From positions 124,001-188,000 of the forward strand of contig RKQB01000009.1 of NCBI GenBank assembly GCA_003797895.1: a stretch of DNA of 64,000 bases, read 5' to 3'. This stretch comes from Cyclobacteriaceae bacterium YHN15. GTDB taxonomy: Bacteria; Bacteroidota; Bacteroidia; Cytophagales; Cyclobacteriaceae. The stretch's first letter is position 1. Each line of letters opens with the position of its first letter. The position numbers and the translations under genes were made by a program. The notes below the pieces were generated by a model that did no database searches, was not told the DNA's origin, and worked only from the letters and a program-made list of their open reading frames with translations. Below are positions 17,969 through 25,616 of the stretch, in pieces.

Positions 17969-18730
17969 ATGATCACTTATAAGAAACAAGGTTCAGGCCC
18001 AGCATTGCTTCTTATTCATGGTTTTTGTGAATCCAAGGAGATGTGGGAAACTTTTTCAAATGAGTTATCCACGAGCCACACAGTATATTGCCCTGACCTT
18101 CCCGGATTTGGAGAAAGTTCTTTGAATGGAACCCATATCTCTTTAGAAGAAACAGCGTTGTTCCTTCAGGAATGGATGGCAGAAAAAGAAATTCAAAACC
18201 CCACTGTCATCGGGCATTCTTTAGGTGGATACGTTACTTTGGCTTTGGCAGAATTGATGGGATCTGGCCTTAAGGCCATTGGATTATTCCATTCAACTGC
18301 ATTCGCAGATGATGAAGAGAAAAAGAGCACTCGAAATAAAACCATTTCCTTTATCCAAAAACATGGTGTGGATAAGTTTGTCGAGGCTTTCATACCTCCG
18401 CTTTTTTCAGAACAGCACAGGGGAAAACATGTAGCCCAAATTGAAGCATTGACACAATTAGGAAAAAGGAGTACTAAAAATGGCTTGGTGGCTTTCACTG
18501 CAGCCATGAGGGACCGAAAAGACAGATTTGACCTGTGGAAAACTTTCCCGGGACCCAAATTAATGATTGCTGGAGAATTGGACGGAGCGGTCAAAATCGA
18601 AAGCAGCCGCCTACATCAACCTTTTGCCAGCCACTACCATGAACTCCTTGGTACCGGTCATATGGGTATGTTTGAAGAAAAAGAAAAAACCCTCCGGATG
18701 ATAAGAGAATTTTTGGAAGATATTTCTTAA
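17969..18730 (+). CDS. alpha/beta hydrolase
   Basis: 253 aa. The nucleophile elbow GHSLGG has Ser84 at its centre; the oxyanion region LLIHGFCESKEMW and DLPGFGESS precede it. A likely acid is the Asp in AGELDGAVK (about 209) and the base is the His in GTGHMGMFEEKE (about 230). No signal peptide, so cytoplasmic. Sequence alone does not fix the substrate; the fold includes esterases, haloalkane dehalogenase-like and lactonase-like enzymes. One perfect DnaA-box 9-mer lies in it (18367). Confidence 0.85.
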   Translation: MITYKKQGSGPALLLIHGFCESKEMWETFSNELSTSHTVYCPDLPGFGESSLNGTHISLEETALFLQEWMAEKEIQNPTVIGHSLGGYVTLALAELMGSGLKAIGLFHSTAFADDEEKKSTRNKTISFIQKHGVDKFVEAFIPPLFSEQHRGKHVAQIEALTQLGKRSTKNGLVAFTAAMRDRKDRFDLWKTFPGPKLMIAGELDGAVKIESSRLHQPFASHYHELLGTGHMGMFEEKEKTLRMIREFLEDIS

Positions 18731-18873
18731 AAATTTTGAATTGGGTAAGCAGACAGGAAAATTTTAAAATAATTGACCCCCCCTCATTTTATGAAAAAAT
18801 TATATAGGAAGGTAATGCCATTTATTGCCAACAAAAATGAATCCCTGATAGGTTAAAAAGAATTGATGTTATT

Positions 18874-20199
18874 TTAGTCAAATTTATTCAATAATTCCAG
18901 AATTCTCTTATTGTCCTCGTGTTCCAAAAATCGGTTAAACTCTAAAAAGTACTTGCCCGGATCTTGTCCTACAAAAGCTTTGTAACGATTTCCTTTTCCA
19001 GTATACATTTCCTGTAACACCGGGAAAGGTTGGTGCTGCTGCCCATAAGCATACCAGCCTTCAAGGTCTTTTATGAGAAAAGAGATACTTGCTCCTTTCT
19101 GCTCGGTATAGCTATGCATCCCTCGCCTACCGTCTACCAAACCTATGTAGCCTGATTTGGAGACTTGGTACACCTTTGCCCAACCTTGATCCACAATTTG
19201 CTCCAAACCTATTTTGTCCTCATAAAACCGCTCTGCTTCCTGCATATCTTCATAATACAACCAGGTCACTGCACCATAGAAACCCTCATTTTTGGACCAT
19301 CGGTCTGTTGCTCCACTTAGACCATCATATTGGGGTAAGCGCGGCATCAACTTTTCGTTTTCAGGATGCTGTTTAAACATCTCAAACTCCAGCAAATAGC
19401 CTTCGGGATCTATAGCTACAAAACCGTCATGGGCATTGTTTTCTTTAGGTTTATACGCGTATTTCATAATGACCTGCTTACCCTGTAGGTAAGTAAACCA
19501 TTCCGCAAGATGATTGGTCAATAATGCTACTGCTACTGTTTTGGGTTCATCAGCCTTATGTCTACCGACCGAAGCATCCACCAATGTCAGCAAAGCATCG
19601 GGAGTGATTTTAACTGTAGCTGCAAATCCATAATCAGAGATGATTTCCAATCCCAGTGTTTCATGATAAAATTCCTTAGCACGGGACAAATCTTTGTAGT
19701 ATAGAAAAAGATTGGTCCCCTGAATGCCATAATGATGTAAAGTCCTGAAATCCGTATTTTGGGTCAGCAATTGATTGATATAATGTGGTGGATAACCCAA
19801 TAGCCGTCCAAATCTTCTCGCTTCTGCTTCCCCGTTTTGACCGGATTTGATGGTCTTTTTAAGATCTCTATAGGCCTTTAGGGCATCAGGGCGATGGAAA
19901 ATCAGCACTTCTTTTCCTTCGGTTATATCAGAAGGAAAAAGTTGCGTTTGTACCAAATCTGTTTCCCGAAAAACCTCTATTCCATACTCATCAGCGATAG
20001 TCAGGGCTTCCTCAAGGAGTTTATCCACATCTTCCTTGGACAAGGGTTGACTCAAAGCTAAAGGTTTAACATCTGCAGCTACCATTTCGGCAAATGCTTT
20101 CCATTGTCCTATGTTTTGGGATACGAAAGACTGCTCTTCATTTTGAAAGCAAGAGAAGAGAGAAAAAATGAGCAATAATGAGAATAAATGGCGTGTCAT
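18874..20199 (-). CDS. lipoprotein with two VOC (glyoxalase-like) domains
   Basis: 441 aa. A lipobox (LFSLFSC, Cys at about 17) marks it as a lipoprotein. Residues 30-145 are a helical region of unknown family. Two glyoxalase/bleomycin-resistance-type domains follow: one from about 150 (NLFLYYKDLSRAKEFYHETLGLEII) to 275 and one from about 310 (WLYYEDMQEAERFYEDKIGLE) to 430. Each has the FYxxxLGLE signature and a C-terminal F/YLLEF or KYFLEF strand that usually supplies a metal ligand. VOC enzymes handle small molecules with a divalent metal, but no substrate can be read from the sequence. A TATTTTTG box on the minus strand (20230-20223) may be its -7 element. Confidence 0.8.
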   Translation of the reverse strand: MTRHLFSLLLIFSLFSCFQNEEQSFVSQNIGQWKAFAEMVAADVKPLALSQPLSKEDVDKLLEEALTIADEYGIEVFRETDLVQTQLFPSDITEGKEVLIFHRPDALKAYRDLKKTIKSGQNGEAEARRFGRLLGYPPHYINQLLTQNTDFRTLHHYGIQGTNLFLYYKDLSRAKEFYHETLGLEIISDYGFAATVKITPDALLTLVDASVGRHKADEPKTVAVALLTNHLAEWFTYLQGKQVIMKYAYKPKENNAHDGFVAIDPEGYLLEFEMFKQHPENEKLMPRLPQYDGLSGATDRWSKNEGFYGAVTWLYYEDMQEAERFYEDKIGLEQIVDQGWAKVYQVSKSGYIGLVDGRRGMHSYTEQKGASISFLIKDLEGWYAYGQQHQPFPVLQEMYTGKGNRYKAFVGQDPGKYFLEFNRFLEHEDNKRILELLNKFD

Positions 20200-20248
20200 G
20201 GTAATTCATAGGGGTTCATAGTCAAAAATATCTTTAATTTCCAAAATT

Positions 20249-20383
20249 TCATAAAGAATCTCTTGCATATAGCTTCTTTTGCACTCCAGGAGATACTGTC
20301 AAAAAATCTATAGCCTCCTGAGGAATCCCATACGGCTTCCATATATCATAGCCTTCTACCCTGATTAGTAAAGTCTTTTCCAT
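20249..20383 (-). CDS. possible small protein, 44 aa
   Basis: An ATG-initiated frame of 44 codons with a stop inside the 289-base gap between the DASH photolyase gene and the VOC lipoprotein gene. It starts MEKTLLIRVEGYDIW and contains a balanced mix of residues rather than the low-complexity run expected of chance frames. I know no family, and no strong ribosome binding site or promoter is seen. The rest of this gap (20384-20488) shows nothing else. Confidence 0.3.
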   Translation of the reverse strand: MEKTLLIRVEGYDIWKPYGIPQEAIDFLTVSPGVQKKLYARDSL

Positions 20384-20488
20384 GAAGTAATATAGGGAAT
20401 TGGGTGGAAAAATTCTATTTTAACAAATAGCAAGCAAAAACAGAAAAGAGACTTTAGAGAATAAAATTTTCTTTCCTTCTAAACAACT

Positions 20489-21916
20489 TTAAATCCAAGC
20501 TTTATTCATTACCATAGGTTGTGGATAACTAGACCCCAATGAAATTCCATAATCCTTCAATTGGGATGTGGATAAATCAAATGGTTGATGTACGTCGAAA
20601 CCTGGTATCCTTGCTAATTCGGGAATCCAGTGCCTGATGTATTCTCCCCTACGGTCATAGTTTTCTGCCTGTCTTAAAATATTGAAATACCTGTTTTCTC
20701 TTGGATCATTACCAACTCCGGCAATGTACATCCAATTTCCCCAGTTACTGCATACCTCATAATCGATCAGTTGGCTCTCAAAGTAGACTGCACCCCACCT
20801 CCAGTCAATGTTCAAGTCATTCACCAAAAAAGAGGCTACGTTCTGTCTGCCTCTGTTGGACATAAAACCTGTGGCATTCATTTCTCTTATATTTGCATCC
20901 ACAAAAGGGATTCCGGTTACTCCATTTGCCCATTTCCAAAAAATCTCTTCATTCCTGCTCCAGTTATCCACATAATTCTTTATTCCTCTAAGTTGGAAAA
21001 CTTTATTGCCATTTTTCTTGCAAATGAATCTAAAATAATCGCGCCAAATTAATTCAAAAATCAGCCAATAAGTGGATTGGTTTTTTACCCTTTCCCTTTC
21101 ATACTGTTTGACCTCTTCATAAATAAATCTTGGACTCAGGCAGCCAAGTGCCAGCCATGGAGAAAACTTACTGCTGTAATCTGCTCCTAAAAGTCCATTA
21201 CGGGTTTCTTTGTAGACCTTTAACTGGTCCTTTTCCCAAAAGTAATTCTGAAGTCGCTTGATTCCCTCATCTTCACCACCTTTAAATTCTACCGTTGATT
21301 TCCTTTTGGCAATAGGCTCCTTTAAACCAATTGTGGATAAACCGGGAAAATCTTCGAAATTATTTCCCAAATCAGGAAAATTAATGGATTTAGGACGAGG
21401 TAATGTCTTCTGAATATTGGAAAATTTTTCGCATTCCTTACGGAACTGGGTAAAAACTTCTGGAATCTGACTTACTGGAAATGGAAGGTCTTCAATGTGG
21501 AAAAGTGTACTTTGCCAATAAGCTTCCGTCCTTATTCCATGTTTCCAGATATTTTTTTCCAATTGTTGTTCGACCTTAGTTTCTTCTTGAGTTACCTCTT
21601 CAGAATAAAAGATCGCCTCCGCATTATTTGCCAAAGCAAAATCCAGAATTACTTCTTCAGGATTCCCTTGTAGAATTACCAGATTACCACCAATTTGTTG
21701 GAGCATGGTTTTGAGGTTATCCACAGCCTCTTTGAGAAATTTTGCCCTATGACTGCCTATTTTGGACATCCCAAGCAATGATTTGCCAAATAATCTGGGA
21801 TCAACACAATATACCGGGATAACTTCTTCTGATTTTTGAGATGCATAAAATAGGGGTGCATGATCATGCACCCTTAAATCATTCCTAAACCAAACTATAA
21901 CTCTTTTATATTTCAT
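20489..21916 (-). CDS. DASH family cryptochrome / photolyase
   Basis: 475 aa. The N-terminal antenna (alpha/beta) domain starts RVIVWFRNDLRVHDHAPLFYA; the helical FAD domain follows with WRDYFRF, the NATGFMSNRGRQNVASFLVNDL stretch and the DASH-typical WMYIAGVGNDPRENRYF. DASH proteins repair cyclobutane pyrimidine dimers in single-stranded or looped DNA with light, using FAD and a folate antenna. The domain content and length fit this subfamily and not a class I CPD photolyase. Single-gene unit, divergent from the next gene. Four perfect DnaA-box 9-mers lie in it. Confidence 0.93.
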   Translation of the reverse strand: MKYKRVIVWFRNDLRVHDHAPLFYASQKSEEVIPVYCVDPRLFGKSLLGMSKIGSHRAKFLKEAVDNLKTMLQQIGGNLVILQGNPEEVILDFALANNAEAIFYSEEVTQEETKVEQQLEKNIWKHGIRTEAYWQSTLFHIEDLPFPVSQIPEVFTQFRKECEKFSNIQKTLPRPKSINFPDLGNNFEDFPGLSTIGLKEPIAKRKSTVEFKGGEDEGIKRLQNYFWEKDQLKVYKETRNGLLGADYSSKFSPWLALGCLSPRFIYEEVKQYERERVKNQSTYWLIFELIWRDYFRFICKKNGNKVFQLRGIKNYVDNWSRNEEIFWKWANGVTGIPFVDANIREMNATGFMSNRGRQNVASFLVNDLNIDWRWGAVYFESQLIDYEVCSNWGNWMYIAGVGNDPRENRYFNILRQAENYDRRGEYIRHWIPELARIPGFDVHQPFDLSTSQLKDYGISLGSSYPQPMVMNKAWI

Positions 21917-22022
21917 CTAAAGAACCAACAGCTTGTTAAATAAAAGTGTTTGGTGAATACCTGGAATAATGTTTTATTACCTGACATTTATAATTTTCAT
22001 TTCCTCTTAAAGAATAGTTTTC

Positions 22023-22580
22023 ATGAAAAAATCAATATTGATCGCCTTATTTCTTATTAGTTTGCAACTTTCTGCCCAAGACAAACCTGGAAATCAACAA
22101 TTTTGGGAGAGCTTGAAAAATCATTGTGGAAAAGCTTATGAGGGAGAAAATATGACCCCTTCAGAAAATGATCCATTCTCCGGAAATAAATTGGTAATGC
22201 ATTTAGTGGATTGCGGGGATAATTTTATCCACATTCCATTCTTTGTAGGGGATGATAAGTCCAGAACATGGGTATTGACTATGGAAAATGGCCTAATTAA
22301 ACTCAAGCACGATCACAGACATGAAGACGGGACTGAAGATAAAATCACCCAATATGGTGGTATTGCTTCCAATACCGGTATGGCCGGAATCCAGGTTTTC
22401 CCCGCTGACCAGGAAACCACTGAACTTATTCCCTATGCTGCCAATAATGTGTGGTGGATAACTTTGGATGAAAATTCTTTTACATATAATCTTAGAAGAA
22501 TAGGCTCAGAGCGATTCTTCTCCGTCAAGTTTGACCTCACTAAGGAGGTGGAAAGTCCTGGCCCGGCATGGGGATGGTGA
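22023..22580 (+). CDS. uncharacterised exported protein
   Basis: 185 aa with a clear signal peptide (MKKSILIALFLISLQLSAQ). The mature chain starts QFWESLKNHCGKAYEGE and has two Cys (about 38 and 64) and an acidic/aromatic middle (HDHRHEDGTEDKITQYGG). I recognise no domain. Likely periplasmic or secreted. It has no close downstream partner: the next gene begins 182 bases away. Confidence 0.7.
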   Translation: MKKSILIALFLISLQLSAQDKPGNQQFWESLKNHCGKAYEGENMTPSENDPFSGNKLVMHLVDCGDNFIHIPFFVGDDKSRTWVLTMENGLIKLKHDHRHEDGTEDKITQYGGIASNTGMAGIQVFPADQETTELIPYAANNVWWITLDENSFTYNLRRIGSERFFSVKFDLTKEVESPGPAWGW

Positions 22581-22762
22581 TTTAGTTAGAAAAATTTATA
22601 GTACAAATTTCAAATGTCATTTTCCCTGTTTATTGAATCTCGGGTTTCTTGAAATTTATATAGAATAATTGACACTTATCCACAACGCTTTAAAAAATTG
22701 ATTAGGGAAGAAATCCCAAAGAGCTTTACTGTTTGTTTTGAGAACTCCGTATCTTTGGGTAA
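22581..22762. other. intergenic region holding the only intergenic perfect DnaA box of the cluster
   Basis: 182 bases, AT-rich, between two plus-strand genes. A perfect TTATCCACA is at 22676-22684. No hairpin terminator and no small gene that I trust. The TATCTTTG promoter box at 22750-22757 is just before the next start. Confidence 0.4.
22750..22757 (+). promoter_or_regulatory. candidate -7 box directly before the CotH-like gene
   Basis: TATCTTTG, a full TAnnTTTG match, ends 5 bases before the ATG at 22763. A TTTG lies 14 bases upstream, a bit short for a -33 element. The mRNA would be leaderless. Confidence 0.5.
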
Positions 22763-23833
22763 ATGGTCATTAGCTATATTTTTAAAAGAGTTTTTATATT
22801 AATAGTTATTCTATTAATACCTTGGTCTACTTATGCCCAATCCTCTCTTCTTTTTGAAGAGGAGGAAATCTTGGAAATTACTCTTTCGGGAGATCTTAAT
22901 TCCCTTTTCAAAGACAGGTCAGGTAAACCAGAGAATTTTGATATCAATCTGAGTTATATGGACTTAGAAAGACAACATACTTCGATACCATTGAGAGCCA
23001 GAACCAGAGGAAAGTTCAGAAGAAGGCCTGGGTTTTGTAAATACCCTCCTATTCGTTTGAATTTTCGTAAAAGAGATGTTAAAAATACCATATTTGAAGA
23101 CCAGGACAAATTAAAACTTGTCATGCCTTGCCGAGGCGAAAAATACGTTTTGAGAGAATACCTCGCCTATAAAATCTACAATCTACTTTCAGACTATAGT
23201 TTTAGGGTAAGATTACTTAAAGTAAACCTGGAAGATTCAAACCCCAAAGCGAAAAAGCAAGATAGCTTTTTCGCTTTTGTGATCGAAGAAGAGCAACAAT
23301 TGGCCTCACGCACAGATATGATTGAAATCGGTCAGGATTTGATACGACCCAACGATTTGGAGCCTAATGAATTCCTGAAGATGGCCTTGTTCCAATATAT
23401 GATCGGAAATACTGACTGGTCTGTACAATTCAGGCAAAACATAAAACTTCTACAAAATGTGGACAATGGGGAATTAGTGGGTGTTCCCTATGATTTTGAC
23501 CATGCAGGTATAGTATTGGCGCCTTATGCAAAACCCGCTGAAGAATTGAACCTAAAGGATATCAGAGAAAGAAGGTATAGAGGTTATTGTGTGCCAAACA
23601 TGGCTTCTTTTGATGATGTTTTTGAATTTTATAATCAAAAGAAGGAAGAAATTTATTCTGTCTACTTAAATAATGATTTGCTTGAAAAAAACTATAAAAA
23701 TTTCATAGTTAAATACCTGGATGAGTTTTACAGAACCATCAATAATCCCAGACGTGCCCAAATTGATATGCAGTATCCATGTGATCCTTTGGGCACAGGG
23801 AACGTTATCATTAAAGGTTTAAGGGAAAATTGA
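22763..23833 (+). CDS. exported CotH-like putative protein kinase fold protein
   Basis: 356 aa with an N-terminal hydrophobic signal (MVISYIFKRVFILIVILLIP ... YAQ). A middle segment has the basic strand IPLRARTRGKFRRRP (about 75-89), then the LREYLAYKIYNLLSDYSFRVR helix. Near the C-terminal half are two motifs in the order of the CotH/HipA-type atypical kinases: GNTDWSVQFRQNIKLL (Asp218, Asn226) and VPYDFDHAGIV (Asp244 and Asp246). In CotH these are the catalytic Asp, the Asn and the metal-binding Asp (family knowledge). I infer a CotH-like fold; activity and substrate are unknown. Its mRNA may be leaderless. Next gene is 101 bases downstream. Confidence 0.6.
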   Translation: MVISYIFKRVFILIVILLIPWSTYAQSSLLFEEEEILEITLSGDLNSLFKDRSGKPENFDINLSYMDLERQHTSIPLRARTRGKFRRRPGFCKYPPIRLNFRKRDVKNTIFEDQDKLKLVMPCRGEKYVLREYLAYKIYNLLSDYSFRVRLLKVNLEDSNPKAKKQDSFFAFVIEEEQQLASRTDMIEIGQDLIRPNDLEPNEFLKMALFQYMIGNTDWSVQFRQNIKLLQNVDNGELVGVPYDFDHAGIVLAPYAKPAEELNLKDIRERRYRGYCVPNMASFDDVFEFYNQKKEEIYSVYLNNDLLEKNYKNFIVKYLDEFYRTINNPRRAQIDMQYPCDPLGTGNVIIKGLREN

Positions 23834-23934
23834 AATAGGGATCCGTTCCCGGATAAGGGCATGCTTTTTCATGCAGATCAATAATTGCAATAATTAGAAA
23901 TAGTTAAAATTTGATCAATTCATATAAAACAAAA

Positions 23935-24873
23935 ATGAAAAAGTTATCCACATTGGTTCTGCTTTTAATTTCTATAAACGCATTTTCCCAGGAAAAGACC
24001 TTAGCTGAAAAACTCGGTTATGGAAAAACAGATAAACTTTTGATCATCCATGCAGATGATATCGGAATGGCACATTCAGAAAATGTGGCCACCATAAGTG
24101 CACTTAAAAACGGTGTTGTCAATTCCACCAGCATCATGATGCCTTGTGCCTGGTCAACCGAAGTTGGGGAACTGATCAAGGATTTGCCAGATCTGGACAT
24201 TGGGGTTCATATCACTTTAACCAATGAATGGCATACCTACAAATATGCTCCGATCGCCTCCAAATCTGAGGTACCAGGATTGGTTGGCCCTGACGGTTTT
24301 ATGTATAAGGACTGTGAATCTGTGGCGCAAAACGCCAGTCCTGAAGAAGTTGAAAAAGAAATGAGGGCGCAAATTGAAGCAGCATTTAAAATCGGAATCA
24401 AACCGACACATCTGGACTCGCACATGGGCTGTGTCTTTTTTGGCAGACCAGAATATTTGGCTTCTTACATTAAACTTTCCAAGGAATATGGAATTCCTGC
24501 CATGCTGAACAAAGAAATGGTGGAAGGAGTCATAAAGCCAAATCCTAAACTATTTAAAGACATAGATGTGGATAACTTAATTTTAATTGAAAGAGTGGCT
24601 ATAGCTTCTACAAACCAATATGATGCTGTAGGAATGGAGACTTTCTATACCGATTTATTGAATAATCTGGAATCAGGAGTTACAGTATTGTTGAATCATA
24701 TAGCCTATAATGATGCAGAAATGCAGGCAATTACGACCGGATTTACCCATTGGCATGCCAAATGGAGACAGGATGATTATGATTTCTTCACAAGTCAGAA
24801 AGCAAAATACCTGATAGCGGCCAACAATATCAAACTAATTACGTGGAAAGAAATTGGTAAAGTAGCAAAGTAA
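23935..24873 (+). CDS. ChbG/HpnK (YdjC) family carbohydrate deacetylase, exported
   Basis: 312 aa from ATG 23935; an upstream TTG is possible but would put eight codons before the signal peptide. Signal peptide MKKLSTLVLLLISINAFSQ. The family metal site is visible: LLIIHADDIGMAHSEN (Asp pair), GVHITLTNEW (His) and THLDSHMGCVFF (His-x3-His). These proteins remove N- or O-acetyl groups from small sugars such as chitobiose or hopanoid glycosides. Here the enzyme is exported, unlike the cytoplasmic ChbG. It is 28 bases before a lipoprotein gene and near a glycosidase gene, so it may act on the same sugar. Two perfect DnaA-box 9-mers fall in it. Confidence 0.85.
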   Translation: MKKLSTLVLLLISINAFSQEKTLAEKLGYGKTDKLLIIHADDIGMAHSENVATISALKNGVVNSTSIMMPCAWSTEVGELIKDLPDLDIGVHITLTNEWHTYKYAPIASKSEVPGLVGPDGFMYKDCESVAQNASPEEVEKEMRAQIEAAFKIGIKPTHLDSHMGCVFFGRPEYLASYIKLSKEYGIPAMLNKEMVEGVIKPNPKLFKDIDVDNLILIERVAIASTNQYDAVGMETFYTDLLNNLESGVTVLLNHIAYNDAEMQAITTGFTHWHAKWRQDDYDFFTSQKAKYLIAANNIKLITWKEIGKVAK

Positions 24874-24901
24874 GGTTTAATATTGTCAAAAATTCAGGAC
24901 T

Positions 24902-25489
24902 ATGTCTTTAAATACCAGTTATTCTCGATTTCTATTTAGAATATTAGTGCTATTCAGTGCCAGTCTAATTTCTTCCTGCAGTAATAATGAATGTTCTGAT
25001 TCCTTATTTGATGTAACTTCAGTTGAACTTAACCCCAGAACTTGGAGTTTGGGTTCAAATGGAAACGAACCATGGGACAATTCAGCAGGATTACCTGTCA
25101 ACCGCTTATTGGTGAGAATAGACATGAATAAAACCTATAGCACCATACCTGACTTGGACGCTGATTGTTTGCCCAAATTTAAAATCAACAATAGGGCAAA
25201 AAGTATCAAACTGTTCAGTAGTCAAAACTTCAATGACGTACTAGCGGCAGGCCAGGATCTTTTTCCCATTTGTGCTTTTACTTTCGACCCCGGAAATTTC
25301 ATTTCCGGAGAAGATTTTTTGACCAGCTATTTCAATGAATCCAACTTTACCTCATTCTATTTTGTTTTCAACCAAAATCCGCAGCTTGAAGCTACTCACA
25401 TATTAAGAATGGTAGTGGATTTCGAAGATGGTTCCATGATTGAATCTGCACCAATAGAGGTTCTGATTAAACCCATTCAAACCAATTAA
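24902..25489 (+). CDS. uncharacterised lipoprotein
   Basis: 195 aa. Lipobox ASLISSC (Cys at about 26). The mature part is beta-rich with two Cys (CLPKF near 76 and ICAFTF near 126) and short FNES/NFTS turns; it resembles small secreted carbohydrate-associated lipoproteins but matches no family I recall. It starts 28 bases after the deacetylase, so the two are co-transcribed and probably act together. A terminator hairpin follows at 25514. Confidence 0.7.
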   Translation: MSLNTSYSRFLFRILVLFSASLISSCSNNECSDSLFDVTSVELNPRTWSLGSNGNEPWDNSAGLPVNRLLVRIDMNKTYSTIPDLDADCLPKFKINNRAKSIKLFSSQNFNDVLAAGQDLFPICAFTFDPGNFISGEDFLTSYFNESNFTSFYFVFNQNPQLEATHILRMVVDFEDGSMIESAPIEVLIKPIQTN

Positions 25490-25513
25490 TTTTTAAAAGT
25501 AAAACAGAAAAAC

Positions 25514-25545
25514 TGACCTGCTTAAAATTGGTGGGTCATTTTTTT
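25514..25545 (+). terminator. Rho-independent terminator after the lipoprotein gene
   Basis: Stem 25514-25521 with 25531-25538 (eight pairs, two of them G-U), 9-base loop, then a run of seven Ts. It separates the deacetylase-lipoprotein unit from the glycosidase gene. Confidence 0.65.
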
Positions 25546-25616
25546 GAATTTGATTACTTGGCTTAGTTAAAAAAGGGCTTTATCTTTAAAAATATCACTT
25601 TCCCCAAATTAATCCC

